Source: a virus
Length of the DNA stretch: 64,000 nt
Virus record (IMG/VR): IMGVR_UViG_3300035158_000222
Coordinates: 35,955-99,954 of that record
Strand: one strand, 5' to 3'
Positions 19,301-28,328 of the stretch are shown piece by piece. The translations under genes were made by a program, and so were the position numbers. The notes under the pieces were generated by a model. The model saw only the letters and a program-made list of their open reading frames with translations. It made no database searches and was not told the DNA's origin. How positions within the stretch are numbered: the stretch's first letter is position 1; the number at the start of each line of letters is the position of its first letter.

Positions 19301-22300
19301 ATACAGACTGGTATTTTGTTCGATAAATATTTGTCCCTGCTTTGCCGCTAACTCCTTCGCAGGAATTTTTTCCGCTTCACTTTCGAGCCTGGCAAACTCT
19401 GCCTTATAGTCTTCTGCGAATTTAGCTATGTCTTTTCTCTGCTGCGTATTGCCATCGAAGTACATTCTAATAAGTTTATTCTCTATCTTGTTCGAGGTGA
19501 CATCGAAGGTTATGTCCCTATTAGCTTTTATATTCAGATCAATCTCATGAACAGCTTTCTCACTCGCCTTAGCAACATCATTGTAATTATCCATGGCACT
19601 CATCAGTTCCAGATCATTCTTATATTTAGCCAGCATTGATACTCTATTTTTTGCTTCTCTCTTCGCGACCTCTTCTATACCGGTAATACCGCCAGCTATC
19701 TCGTAGTCTCCATTAACAAAAGACTTCTTGATTTCCGGCAGAATGTCAGACTGGAACTCATGGATAAACACATCGTCCCCGATCTTAAACTCGGCATACC
19801 AACCAATACCATTGTATCGCTTCTTTGCCTCGCGGATACCAAACCTGTGGGCATTGGTTATAACTGCATCATCGACAAACAGCCTGCGCTTGTACTCTAT
19901 CGGAACCTTCTTCTTTTGTATATCTGTCATAGGCCCGATAGGAATAAGATTTTTAATTCCATACATTTCATGCCCAGTAACATCTACTACTCCAAGATCA
20001 TATCTTTGTCTCAGCCAATTTCTGTATGCATCGGCAAGCTCTGATGCTGGCATGGACTTTTCCTTGGTTGTCTCCAATAGATCCTTCCTGAATAATTCCA
20101 TGGCCTCAAGCTCGGCCTTCTTAATGCCCTCAAACTTAAATGGAGATGTAAGGGCTATGGCAGTGTCCGGCTTCTTCTCACCTAGCCAGTCTACAAATTT
20201 ATATTTAAGCTCGACAGGGTTCACTCTCTTAGATATGGCTTTCATGTCTGCGTCCTTTTGATTGAGCAGTTTTCTTTTTACTTTGAATCCGGAGAATGAT
20301 CCGTCAGTAAGGGCCCTGTCAAGATTGTCAACCGTTCTGGTTCTTGGATTATACGGACCCTGTGGCAGCACATACATTCTATCTACATACATATCTGCTC
20401 TCTGTTCAGCAGTAAGGTTGGTACCCAGCTCACGCTCTATAGCATCATCTACGGCAGAGTACTTTGCTGCATCGCCTATATCTACCTTACGTTTCTCGAG
20501 TGCAATAAGATTACCGATATCCTCCAGTGTAAGATCCGGCCTTAGTTCTCCTGGTCTGATCACTTCTCTCTTTCCAAACATAACATTAAAGTAATCGGCT
20601 ACTCTATCCAGGAGCTCTCTGACTTTACTAATGAGTCTTTGTCCCGTAGTAAGGGAGATTTTATCGGCAGCATACCTACCGATTGCCTCGGCAATACCCT
20701 CCTTATAGAAGTCTTCACTCCCGACTTTGATCTCAGGATACTTCTTCTCAATGTATTTAAGTATCTCGCCCTCGGTATCTAGTTCCTTCTTGAGGGCTTT
20801 ATAGAGATCAACATTCTCGCGAGAAATTACTTCTATGAATGGGTGAGCTATCTCATGGAATGGCGTTGAGGCCTTTGCGTAGGCACGGTTAATGTAGACC
20901 TGGCCATTTACGAATTGACCAGCCCATTTCATTTCCCTCCGATTAATTACTTTTACCTTCACGCCGAATCTGCTTGCGACTTGATAAGACGCACTGTCTA
21001 TCGCATACCTAGACATCTTCTTACCATAGGCCTGCTTCTCCAGCTTAGTCTTAGGCGGAGGGAGCAATAGAACCTCAGGCGGGGCCGGGTCTACGTTTAT
21101 TGTCTTGGGCCTTCTTGCTTCCGGATCTCTTACGAATCTAACTATATCAATAGCACCAAGTTCTTTCTTGGCGGCATAGAACGCAGCATTCCATTCCCGC
21201 AGCTTATCAAGATATTTCTCATAGGAAAGGATTTCTCTCGGGCTCTTGATATCTCTCAGCAGCGCTCCCACCTCTTCAGGCGTCAGCTTCTCGAACGCTT
21301 CCTCTCTGTCTACTTTATTTCTGTAGTCACGGGTCACGCGCTTACCACCGCTTCTCTCGCGTCTTAGTCTGGTTGCCTCGCGGGCTATACCCTCCTCAGA
21401 GAGTCCTACTAACATTCTTTGTTCTATATCCGATAGTTCAGTAAATTCCAACAGGAGCTCCATGGCAGTCTTAGTCTTCACGATGGATCCTGTCTCATCA
21501 CGTATACCTACAATCGGAGTAGCCAGAGCCTTCTCAAAGTTCCTTAGATAGTACTCAGGATTCTCTGCAGCCTTAACCGGATCAACAGACTGTGAGATCA
21601 GGTGGATAGAGTCATTGGCTCGGAACCCAGAACCGGCAGGAAGTCTGTCCTCCAGGATCGCATATACGATTGGATCATACGTTCCCTTGGCACGGAGCCT
21701 TTGCATGATCTCGGCAGATGTAAGAGTTTCTTCTATCTTAGCTTGAGGTGCAAGAACTTCGAAGTGTGTATCTTCGACAAAGCTCGGATGCTCTCTCATG
21801 TAATTGATAATGGCACGCTCTTCCGCGCTGTCACCAAACCACGCGAACTTCTTTCCATACCATGGGTTCGGCTTTCCCTTAGCATCAGTGGGATGCAGAA
21901 TAATCTCCAGCTCTCTCGCCAGCTCAGGAGTTACAAAGTAGTCCTCTGAGACATGCTTCTGCTTAGAGATTCTTCTATCTGGAGTTACTCTGTCGACGAA
22001 CTTAAGTTCGGGAACTGCCATCTTCTTTGCGTAGTCTTTGCCAACATCCTGGAGTTTTTTCCACTCTACTCTTTTGGCTTCGTATGCTTTCTGCCACTTA
22101 TCTATCGTGGCCTTGCTTCTCTTTTTCTTCTTGGCTATGTTTAGTTTCTCCTGAGTCACAAGCATATCTATCTTTGCCTGTGCCGCTCTTTGCTCCATTT
22201 CATTCAGCTTATCTATAACCGCTCTGTCTACAAGTCTGGGCTCAAGAACCTTCCAGACACGAGACCGCTGGTTATTCTCGAATACATCCTGCATGATCTT

Positions 22301-25300
22301 CGGGATAGATCTGGTTGTGGCACCGGGCTCCTTATCCATCTTCATTAGAATATCAAGGCCACCCTTTTGGATCTCCTTCGTGAACTTGTTGAACTTCTCC
22401 GTGAAGGCTTCCTTCGGGACCTTACGCCTCAGGATATAGGAAACTTGCTTGTTGAGTTTTCGCTCCGCGAACCAGAATTCATAATCATTCCATAGCTCAG
22501 ACATCTTGCGCACTTGTTCGTCAGTGTACTTCTCAAAGCTCCAGCCCTTGTTGCCCCCCTCCTTCTCGGGCACCATACCAGGCCATTCCTTCAGCTTATC
22601 CTTTAGGGTAGTGAATTGATTAGCATCTTTAGTCTTATTTAATTCGAATTTAGTATACAGAGCAAACTCCTTCTTGGTAGTTTCGTATAGGGCAGCGTCA
22701 GTTCTGGCCTTCAGGATATCGTCCCTTCTGGTAACAGCCCACATCGTACCAAGAGTATTGAAGTTTCTAAGTAGTTCGTTAATATTCTGATCAGTTAAAT
22801 ATCTACCTCTCATTATCATCTCTACGATATTGTACGGAGCCTTCGGGAAGAACGCTGGCTTGTCACCGCCAAGTTTCATCAGGAAGTATACCAGCTCATC
22901 AGCCGGGGTAAGTTTGAACGGGGCATCCGGTCTGTCTATCCAGATCTTCTTCTCCCTGTCCCACATCTTGGTAACCTGATACGATCTGTCTAGAACATTC
23001 CTTAGCTTCGCGTATAGGTTAGGATTAGTATAGTATAGATTTTCTAATCCGATAGCAGAGGAAAATACCAAGTCGACTTCGGGATCATACGGGGTGTACC
23101 TTCCTTCACCGATCTCATGAACACCGGTACGCTTCCACATTTCACGCACACCGGTCTTCGGATCTTTGATGCCGCCCTCGTAAGTTCTCTGTACAACATC
23201 CTGGATAGGATAAAGTTCGGACATTTGCTTTGTCCATACTACTTGCTTTTTATTTTTAACGACATCGAACTTGCCCAGTATGCTGGTAAGCTCTCCTCTC
23301 TGAGCGCTGTTCAGGAACTGATGGTACCACCCAACCTTCGGGTTTAGGTATGCTGTACGCAAAAGATTGTATACAACGACCGGCCCCATCTCACCTCTAT
23401 TCTTGGCAGCCTCAACATACTCGATAATAGTTTTGGTCTTACCCTTTGATGTGGCAGTAAGTTTCCTTGTCTTAGGATCGAATTGGAACTTCTGATTCTT
23501 CTCAAAGAACAGTGTCTTCCAGTTATCAGATATCTTACCTATCGTAAACCGTCTTGAGTTCTCTATCTGCTGCTGTGCAATAGCTGTGAATGCACCAAGA
23601 AGATCTCCGGACAATCCCATTCTTGTCTTTCTTGTACGTCTGTACATTACCCTGTACACGCCAGTATCAGGGTCCCTGAGGATCAGATTCTGATTATTTT
23701 TCCATAACGCCTGATCGTGTGGGTGAAGGGCACTGAAGTCGTCAGGAGTAATCCCGTAGAAGACAAAGTCATCAGTTACCTTTATCGGAACAGCCTGGTC
23801 TGCTTCAACCATTCTGCGGAAGAAGTCATCACGCTTCCTGTATATATCAGCAGCCTCAACAGCTCTGTCTATTGATCCATGATATTTCTTTGGATAGTCT
23901 TCATAGAGTTTCTTCTTAACCCTGTCCAGCTCTTCGGTTGTTTTAATCATACGTTCTCTTTTAATAACCTTACCGTCCTTGTCTACCTTCTCTATTACCC
24001 TGAACAGATCAAGTAATGCCTGTCGTCCAACCTTGTCCAAGTTTGCAACCTGCTCTCCATAGTAGACAAGTTCGAACCGCCCAAGGTTTCTGGATTCAAA
24101 TATCCTCTGCCTGAATTCTTTCAGGAAGTTGTCCGGAGACACTATTACTCCTACTCCTCGAGAGATGTTGTTCGGATCAAAGGCTTCACCATAAAGTCCG
24201 CGATTAAGTTCTACAACTTCATTGAACAAATCAGTATCAGCCTTGATCTCATCACTGACAAGATCCTTAAGTTTGGTCTTATCCTTCTTCACGAGAACTC
24301 TTTTGTAATAGGTCTCCGGGAACATTTGCATCAATCGTCTGATGTCCTCTGTCGCCAGGCCCATAGTTTCGTTGAATTTCCAGAAGACATCTTCAGCATC
24401 TGCGCTGGCTCTGATAGGATCTGCAACGTACTCCCTGAGATAGTTCTTTACCCTGGTGGCCGGGAGGTCGAATTCCCCGGATACCTTAGCCACTGCTTCT
24501 ATGAACTTAACTTCATTCTGCGCACGCAAAACTCCCAGCTCCTGATCGGTTAACTGGGTAATCTTTTTTCCTTTGTACGGAAGTAGTTTAGCTAGTGAGA
24601 TACCTCGCCACTTCATCGAAGCAACGGTTAAGGTATTGAGATTTATCTTATTGGGCTCAAAAGTTGTTAAGAGTTCACGGAATGTTGTCGCATCCTGCGG
24701 GGAGTAGAACCTCTCGGTCGGAACTTTCCCCTTCCGGATAACGTTATCCAGGCTCCAGATAAATTCGAATGTCCCGAGCGCGGCGCGCTTAAATCCTGTG
24801 CGCTCTGCATCGTCAAGAAGCTTGTATGCGATCTTCTGTCCCAGTGGTCTCATCAATCTTCTTGTCCCCCTACCAACCGGATACCACAATAGATCAATGG
24901 GGTCAGTCACAATCATCAAGGCTTCATCGAGAAGCTCAGTAAAAACAGGATAGTTGTTCTGCAACTTAACCCTGGTCTGGTCATTAAGTATGTTTAGGAA
25001 TGATATATCGTCCTCTCTTGTGATAGGAATCTTGATCTCTGTACCGGCCGGTATCTTTGTAATATCTTTGATTCCCATTGCATACAGGTCATTACGCATT
25101 TGAATATCAGCAATGATCTTCATTCTGTCAGGACCGGCAGGCACTATATCCATGAGGCTGCCTTCTTTTTCAAACCTATATTTAAACTCGTTGCGCGCGT
25201 CACGCATCCAGTTGTATGTCTTCTCCCAGTTCTTCATGATCTGCGGAACATCTTTAGCTCCTTTGTATAGCAGGATTTCTGTTCCTATCGGAATCTTATC

Positions 25301-28153
25301 AAAGTCTTTGATGTGAGGATTCAGTTTCTTAACGGCTTCTATCCGCTCCTCGGGTGTAGGCTCTACGAATCCGACAACGGCATCCAGGTCCCATGGATCC
25401 ATGAATGATTCTAGTGGACCCTCGAACTCTGTCACGATCTTTCTGTCGTCAAGCCTGCTCCAGAGTTGCTCCTGATCTACAGTATGGTCGGGATAATTCA
25501 ACCATCGTCTTACCATCCGGATAGACATTAGTGCCTTGTCTATGGGCCCTGCATCGTCAGGCTCCATAATAACCTGGCCAAGTTTAAATTCATTCGGCAT
25601 ACCAAGAGACTTCATCTTCTTGTTAAGGAAGTTATCGGTCTCCATACCGATCCACTGCAGGAAGTTTTCGAATTCATTTACTGTAGCTAGCGTGGCTGGC
25701 CAAGCCTCTTTGAACAGGAGATTGTTATACTTCATTAGACCTTCGAATACGACCTGTGACGGTTTCCATTTGACTTCCTTGCCGGTAACCTTACCCCACA
25801 ACTTTCTTGGTCCCCAGGTAATGCCATCCGCAGTATATAGCGGAGCCTTAATGTATGGAGATATAATAACCGCATCGAATAGAGCCCAGGCTCTGCTACC
25901 CAACAGATCATATGTCAGACGTGCTCTTGATGGAGCCTCCCTATATGCCTCAATGATGCTGGTCGGCTTTACTAACCTTGCCTTCTCGAATGCCGCATGT
26001 TGCTTAGATTCATTATTTAATTCTTCGATCTCCTGGAATTGTCTTGCCCTGGCTTCCATCTCATTGGCTTCATCTATCTTCTTAAACGAATCAAGCAGCT
26101 TATTATAGAACCGGTCCAGTTCCTCGTTATATGATTTAAGTTCATTGTCATATTGCTCCTGGAGATCGGTAAGCTTTTGATTATCTGTCTGGACTCTTGA
26201 GTAGTTGTTTCTGATCCAGGATTCATTCTCTCTATATGAGGCTGCTATCTTCTGTGCATTGCTAAGCTCTCCGGCATTCATGATCTTACCTGCGATAACC
26301 GCATCCTGGAATGTAGGATTATTAACAAGGTCTTCAAGCCTTGGTCCGATATTATTCAGGATGGTTTCCTTCACATTGATTCTCTCTGCTATCTTATTTC
26401 CTTTTGTTACTTCGAGATTATATTTATCTAGAGTGCTGTGAAACTTTTGGGCCAGATCGTTGATCTTGATTATCCTATCCCTGTTCAGCATCCCATATGT
26501 CGTATGTGTCATCTGTTCGAACTCTGTCATCGCATCGAATCTGTAGCTATCCTCGATATACTTGTCCATCTCAGGATCAATCAATGAGTCAAGCTCTGCC
26601 TTCTGATCCAGCATCTCGTCCATCATCTCGTCAGCAGATTTAGACACGTCATCAAATTCGCTGGTAAGTATCTTAACTTCTTCCGATGTGGCAGATATAT
26701 CCGATAGGGATTCTGCGATATCGCCCATCTCTGATATCGTCTCTTCGATCACGCGGTGCTTCTCTTCGGGCACAGTGGTAAGGTCCAGCTTATACATCTT
26801 ATCCGTAGCATCCCTGGATAGCTGCAGGAGATCGGCTATATCATTGAACTTCCGCGTAGTTCTGTCCTGCACCTGGTATAGCGGGCTATCTTCCGGAAGG
26901 GCAAACATCTCTGCTTTCCTTTCCATTTCTTTTAATGCTTCCTCTCCCATCTTTTCCATGTCATATAGGGGCCTTCCTTTCTCATCTATCGGAATTGCAA
27001 TCCCAAGCTTCTTGGCTTCTTCAAGTGCTGGGCCTCTAAGCCAATCGAACTCAGCCTGTCGTGTTGACTCGGCTTTCTGCTGTTCTATCTCAAATGCCTT
27101 AGGGGCTGTGGTCTTTCTGATTCTCTGTACCTCTCCCTTCTGGGATACAAGAGTAAAATCATATTGGTTGTATATATCGAGAACCTCTTCGTAGCCCTTG
27201 CCCTGTTTGATTGCTTCATCGATTCTATCTTTCAGTTCTTCAATCTTCTTATCGGTTACTGGCTTGTTTAGGAAGTTCTTAACCGCATCGTCTATTCTAA
27301 CTTCCTCCTCGGCATCAAGCATAGTCTTAACTGCATTACCGAATCCCTTGCGGATCTTGTCCTGGACCGTTGCCTCTGGGGCATTGGTTCTGATACCGAT
27401 GCTCGGAAAATAAGTGTTTGTTACAGGAATAAAGTAGTCGGTCATTCCTTCTCTGATTTTTTGTTTAAGACCTTCGAACTTCTTTGCATCTTCCGGGGCC
27501 TTGGGTTGGAAGAATTCATCGAATCTCTCTCCGAGTTTATCCATCTGTTCGGTCACGTCTACTCCGAATATACTAAAAAAAGACCTGGCCTCGTCCGGTT
27601 CAGGGACGGGTTCAGGTCTCTTTTCGGGAGCCCTTGGTCTAAGCTCTGGGGGAACTTCAGCTTCTGGAATGATATCTACTCTGGGTTCGGGAACTTCCGG
27701 CTCTACAACTTCCACCTCTACAGCCTCTGGAGGAGGTACAATCTCCACCTTGGGCTCTGGAATTTCCGGCTCAACTACTTCTACTTTCGCCTCTGGGAAC
27801 TCGGGTTCAACAACCTCTACCTTTTGCTTCTTGGCTAGGTAGCGTTCGTATGCGCCTTCTTCGCGCCATTCTTTCCCCAGGTCTTTATCGATTTGTTCGT
27901 CTGCTACGTTTGGGAAACGTGCCTTCACTTCGTTCCATACCGGACCCCAGTCAACTCCTGTTTGCAACTTTCGTATACCCTCTTTGATAGCATCATCGTA
28001 TTGAGTGGCCGGGACAACAACCTCCTGCCCTACTTTAATCACATTGGGATCTGTTATGTCTTTATTCAGTTGAAGGACAGTGTTAAGATCCGACCCATAT
28101 TGTTTTGCAATATTGGTCAAAGTCTCGCCACCTTTAACGACATGGCGTATCAT
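10322..28153 (-). CDS. Giant 5,943-residue LysM and metallopeptidase polyvalent protein
   Basis: One unbroken frame covers 17.8 kb. Residues 3-49 form a LysM peptidoglycan-binding domain (HVVKGGETLTNIAKQYG). Residues about 110-185 are Pro/Glu/Val repeats (VEVVEPE-type linker). Coiled coils follow. A zincin motif HEIAH is at residues 2433-2437. Near residue 2796, FIHEFQSDI resembles the EIQSD core of domains in large phage polyvalent proteins. Hydrophobic stretches near 4407-4430 and 4640-4670 could insert in a membrane. The last 1,000 residues hold aromatic repeats. It is probably packaged in the virion and injected with the DNA, acting on the cell wall and on host defences. Those roles are inference from the polyvalent-protein class. 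Confidence 0.8.
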   Translation of the reverse strand: MIRHVVKGGETLTNIAKQYGSDLNTVLQLNKDITDPNVIKVGQEVVVPATQYDDAIKEGIRKLQTGVDWGPVWNEVKARFPNVADEQIDKDLGKEWREEGAYERYLAKKQKVEVVEPEFPEAKVEVVEPEIPEPKVEIVPPPEAVEVEVVEPEVPEPRVDIIPEAEVPPELRPRAPEKRPEPVPEPDEARSFFSIFGVDVTEQMDKLGERFDEFFQPKAPEDAKKFEGLKQKIREGMTDYFIPVTNTYFPSIGIRTNAPEATVQDKIRKGFGNAVKTMLDAEEEVRIDDAVKNFLNKPVTDKKIEELKDRIDEAIKQGKGYEEVLDIYNQYDFTLVSQKGEVQRIRKTTAPKAFEIEQQKAESTRQAEFDWLRGPALEEAKKLGIAIPIDEKGRPLYDMEKMGEEALKEMERKAEMFALPEDSPLYQVQDRTTRKFNDIADLLQLSRDATDKMYKLDLTTVPEEKHRVIEETISEMGDIAESLSDISATSEEVKILTSEFDDVSKSADEMMDEMLDQKAELDSLIDPEMDKYIEDSYRFDAMTEFEQMTHTTYGMLNRDRIIKINDLAQKFHSTLDKYNLEVTKGNKIAERINVKETILNNIGPRLEDLVNNPTFQDAVIAGKIMNAGELSNAQKIAASYRENESWIRNNYSRVQTDNQKLTDLQEQYDNELKSYNEELDRFYNKLLDSFKKIDEANEMEARARQFQEIEELNNESKQHAAFEKARLVKPTSIIEAYREAPSRARLTYDLLGSRAWALFDAVIISPYIKAPLYTADGITWGPRKLWGKVTGKEVKWKPSQVVFEGLMKYNNLLFKEAWPATLATVNEFENFLQWIGMETDNFLNKKMKSLGMPNEFKLGQVIMEPDDAGPIDKALMSIRMVRRWLNYPDHTVDQEQLWSRLDDRKIVTEFEGPLESFMDPWDLDAVVGFVEPTPEERIEAVKKLNPHIKDFDKIPIGTEILLYKGAKDVPQIMKNWEKTYNWMRDARNEFKYRFEKEGSLMDIVPAGPDRMKIIADIQMRNDLYAMGIKDITKIPAGTEIKIPITREDDISFLNILNDQTRVKLQNNYPVFTELLDEALMIVTDPIDLLWYPVGRGTRRLMRPLGQKIAYKLLDDAERTGFKRAALGTFEFIWSLDNVIRKGKVPTERFYSPQDATTFRELLTTFEPNKINLNTLTVASMKWRGISLAKLLPYKGKKITQLTDQELGVLRAQNEVKFIEAVAKVSGEFDLPATRVKNYLREYVADPIRASADAEDVFWKFNETMGLATEDIRRLMQMFPETYYKRVLVKKDKTKLKDLVSDEIKADTDLFNEVVELNRGLYGEAFDPNNISRGVGVIVSPDNFLKEFRQRIFESRNLGRFELVYYGEQVANLDKVGRQALLDLFRVIEKVDKDGKVIKRERMIKTTEELDRVKKKLYEDYPKKYHGSIDRAVEAADIYRKRDDFFRRMVEADQAVPIKVTDDFVFYGITPDDFSALHPHDQALWKNNQNLILRDPDTGVYRVMYRRTRKTRMGLSGDLLGAFTAIAQQQIENSRRFTIGKISDNWKTLFFEKNQKFQFDPKTRKLTATSKGKTKTIIEYVEAAKNRGEMGPVVVYNLLRTAYLNPKVGWYHQFLNSAQRGELTSILGKFDVVKNKKQVVWTKQMSELYPIQDVVQRTYEGGIKDPKTGVREMWKRTGVHEIGEGRYTPYDPEVDLVFSSAIGLENLYYTNPNLYAKLRNVLDRSYQVTKMWDREKKIWIDRPDAPFKLTPADELVYFLMKLGGDKPAFFPKAPYNIVEMIMRGRYLTDQNINELLRNFNTLGTMWAVTRRDDILKARTDAALYETTKKEFALYTKFELNKTKDANQFTTLKDKLKEWPGMVPEKEGGNKGWSFEKYTDEQVRKMSELWNDYEFWFAERKLNKQVSYILRRKVPKEAFTEKFNKFTKEIQKGGLDILMKMDKEPGATTRSIPKIMQDVFENNQRSRVWKVLEPRLVDRAVIDKLNEMEQRAAQAKIDMLVTQEKLNIAKKKKRSKATIDKWQKAYEAKRVEWKKLQDVGKDYAKKMAVPELKFVDRVTPDRRISKQKHVSEDYFVTPELARELEIILHPTDAKGKPNPWYGKKFAWFGDSAEERAIINYMREHPSFVEDTHFEVLAPQAKIEETLTSAEIMQRLRAKGTYDPIVYAILEDRLPAGSGFRANDSIHLISQSVDPVKAAENPEYYLRNFEKALATPIVGIRDETGSIVKTKTAMELLLEFTELSDIEQRMLVGLSEEGIAREATRLRRERSGGKRVTRDYRNKVDREEAFEKLTPEEVGALLRDIKSPREILSYEKYLDKLREWNAAFYAAKKELGAIDIVRFVRDPEARRPKTINVDPAPPEVLLLPPPKTKLEKQAYGKKMSRYAIDSASYQVASRFGVKVKVINRREMKWAGQFVNGQVYINRAYAKASTPFHEIAHPFIEVISRENVDLYKALKKELDTEGEILKYIEKKYPEIKVGSEDFYKEGIAEAIGRYAADKISLTTGQRLISKVRELLDRVADYFNVMFGKREVIRPGELRPDLTLEDIGNLIALEKRKVDIGDAAKYSAVDDAIERELGTNLTAEQRADMYVDRMYVLPQGPYNPRTRTVDNLDRALTDGSFSGFKVKRKLLNQKDADMKAISKRVNPVELKYKFVDWLGEKKPDTAIALTSPFKFEGIKKAELEAMELFRKDLLETTKEKSMPASELADAYRNWLRQRYDLGVVDVTGHEMYGIKNLIPIGPMTDIQKKKVPIEYKRRLFVDDAVITNAHRFGIREAKKRYNGIGWYAEFKIGDDVFIHEFQSDILPEIKKSFVNGDYEIAGGITGIEEVAKREAKNRVSMLAKYKNDLELMSAMDNYNDVAKASEKAVHEIDLNIKANRDITFDVTSNKIENKLIRMYFDGNTQQRKDIAKFAEDYKAEFARLESEAEKIPAKELAAKQGQIFIEQNTSLYRRNEAGKNIIKWLEKHKLTSDLIAGAKDKGIFSRIDSVYKYEPEARGDLNATILGIAELNSKLDAGKLKTMPRLGELSKLRKKQFGPHDPMADYVLAFVEEQSKRLGTDTTTGKLLYDLDRKYYKNIVDLNANFKAGRTLKVKIGRLEFKRGLYKNLDSAKKIIDYYQGQEKRYRTTFMDILSNKAVKGRKIADYDVYKRYADLYDSWFDITIRHALYNKKAEGYRSVYLPTGKASDLIEGNSLASKLYYTVEESAELNYKHFGREIWDMMRGHKINIGEFGKQFLEKQVPPAERALYKAYAAWQDAHGGIDELRKFGMLADVVDSTATIFSGILSGEIKSSLPEGKAFSKLLQREHSNWVNGRGDYVGPRKKTVDLRTGKETMETKPDIANPGVFYTKLKKIKGAKVSFETPRWSRTPLIRVDLDDMTDGPIPRFQKMIDDVGENPSAMERIKKKKIVKKGDEYRKRQLAISREKFDDWEWKVTRRPSEDAKAAAEVSKLNQVGGNVIGKHLLSKSAREAFKPKKLPKAIRDFSAEELVKNLGVAFDVANKIGPDDLARWVNDKSDKADYRKQIKGLNDQLEDLSNQTRKIERDYEKRINGEYKVIEDGQALYNRQREKAKKMIDKEKDPKARAGMRKIVAESAIEFTVKRKQIRDGIDILKKERDAKIKKLDKKVDEVSTDLAAVENRMRHDMSVERFLLTGDTPDGKIVDKDGNINTTIARHVYDELDREIKRVQDSMKRQEKTLRTGDPDIDYNDILFNYRTNQEALVRLKAIKKSVIPMAVARHNHIPIPIDGVYWADKGHITPEMGAAMGALHNAIADMGDKLLTREGLKEIGVPTVTHPTTEVPRITAADIKKQFYDKLPSAKDLGQIKIMKADIVQVGNARSMTEVHAAIKGLFRKTGREKDFPVVFDMSGTLKETLDSFRKDLERRSTRMVGAQKEELIRQANEVRGYIKNMTVIVDPDFHPDNLGRILVGEGFGMNDVEARAVTKMVDKMKERGAIWIFGESSELASPWHLKNSMYGKGMLPEDRAMHNLMREDFDQIVRAAADPKPGFPGHFPVDPDSFASEFFGVDKKGNITIDSLLESRPQIAERSARDMALAGLEADMIRHNVGVGEAADYKKFVRGSNILVVGGRSTFLNPDQRKAIMYGYNNGTRFVFNGVKMMPGEKAVFEFVSSLPNSKVAFMSFNEKNIMAIRNGNPVKISMRDPKLKKTVTKAKHVDLMFPTTRQFRTKAMRDLYEKFSLPGTVNILKHEELIKAKLRQELQESVSKWMGDPNKFPPWFITDKMNMYHNSYFQKPIKDIMVDWASIKGRQELKEKFDKGIDSAMKEYRDEIRKGFMEQNNGKPLLDWQERLIDEHHRQAIEISKNIKRYVFKFDMPSRLIESFKRKMANHMFYLHERQRQEFDDTFNGIHEQLVGEVPRNLRYYERANKLFLKTLPDVNQVQKTIRRTAFSTFIWSVLMLRPGWLLWNYLGDSMRVIMGTRNVRLFIDISRLQAEATALRMKKHLINVREFTKLMIGKEADIGVYNLEAYLKAKKDSRSIPGMLRSKRVRKAYMESIKPRNKNLVNEAIELGDWESITSAGLVQYLADPKKAEGHVRVLRDYMDSEPLNNFVVARKTARKLKLAGRVFFADYVSMAAQLENMRRVIMAHDLMYRKAFNKAKTEIKVKKFLYDYRDLTLAGRFFRTFFPFYAFTAKSIGLYLGAMIKYGPGVYQASNALLDAYDKLSADMPDQFKERVPFGDKIWVLPHFGVLEYLRVIVDPFESLKKFADNPLKMSFALGWGPFFAGGIELVGKRGFHETGPLMRDFGKYGWFAEEQRRYKERDASRFTDELTYSDEPSALVTFMMAYLPPLRVMESIFETDYAVQLRGTAWYNSKKVRAIFKWFGLNYLELEDVAFVWDSLNKLPPHERDLFKRSLEAENPDLWKYFQQYNMLLQMDRINKAKGKSKEQKIYDLHKFIVIQVYFEKEWEKDGSGDVWLAQNPDIKHIVEKHFDDLEKQYGITSKQILGKRKFEMAQVEASIRKMLTTTRDVDQNKIARMNLAGISHPFKKPFKEAELRAELFDKFGNLKVKNIDEVVKILEKYDAIVTFLDPQIYKEEAEVDYQRWQALGLEAQEQARDEDARFYGRMSLVFATLPDNLDELPDEEANKYWDKYNKRLEDLILSIPKWKQRYLDEMPPWQREYYEKRVQYGNWWGEMIQRIEREEDTDFFNWFNAKPGWFRKWYYLSNPDARLYFPLVQETNIRRQKIVDTQDKTGFDPADWKGLYDYIWKNQNALKAWDRRRPGTYNYYDKLKQLYDGLTKAREVDDSTIYFDLFFQKKGNKGWDDFREFYFSKEHNTWKRITYPYVRTWLELQKRDEENELLTGKRTNLATVWFWSEKNKKARETYHENKKIDGVHSVVDYQRVWKDAADKFEKDPGIIYQFVYDQEEWFRNRYFDIHPDRKVYYPMALKMQEFEEFQDRLGYFFKAENKTQRDAWERDKPGIVGYYKFWYDHNNIKEKDGRAAALEFYFSDANKDYRLRHDSANPGAIEAYTLWKQYEAIDRESWEGRKERREFLRENPKLREWWDRDKDISEEEVAFNLQREIYYTIIDKVEADGKGRQYYLDYFEARAKAQKYFDDNPEFEQWFKSDREITRTPKQQAMDTLMEQYNALDYDSERREFLLEHEDLDRYLLLQVPPGIRRIRLLQRAYFKIEHEDSDKQYELRQTFLDRYPELEEYWEVSKMPTSYWTDRSKFDTTRNKFSKAEKFFEAVEQKQWRSAEKFKDLLPAVPDTRTEEGRWLLNKLYGRAMSTWATTFGTFMSTYYFKMLPSWLRNEYFKRHPEKKFLSYLSLGRQMEEGLRIEDNKRPDQAWAVRQQNKFRKNIPFDIKKQVEDILVKRGTWQDRSVWTDAQWDQWWEARIARVNALRQKDLEELPLLRSELLRVMRRYPLSTLPKPLKGWGDVNPFIVTNVIAFTNEEFSNTLEDRKVLTRVPERAKI

Positions 28154-28328
28154 ATTTTTAAACAGGGTAACTAACTACCCCCTCAACACGTTATAACTAC
28201 ATCGGCCTCAATAGGCATCTATCGTGGCTGGCCCACGTTGAGGGGTACGGCTCCATCCATAACGGAGGGATGTCCGCGCAAAAGATATGGGGCACCTACG
28301 CCAAGCCTCATGTAGAGGGGGCAATCAG
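28154..28328 (-). other. Multibranched RNA leader of the giant gene
   Basis: This gene-free stretch is densely self-complementary. A 9-bp helix (28179-28187 with 28237-28245) closes a junction holding two hairpins, 28205-28216 and 28223-28237. Upstream in the RNA, CATCC/GGATG and CCTC/GAGG hairpins also form. No promoter is obvious, so it is read through from the upstream gene. It may regulate or stabilise the giant mRNA. Confidence 0.5.

Noticed and set aside
21997-22010. Copy of the 14-bp palindrome inside the giant gene
   Set aside because: Not counted as an operator because it encodes ELKF in frame far from any gene start; it could still bind the same protein.
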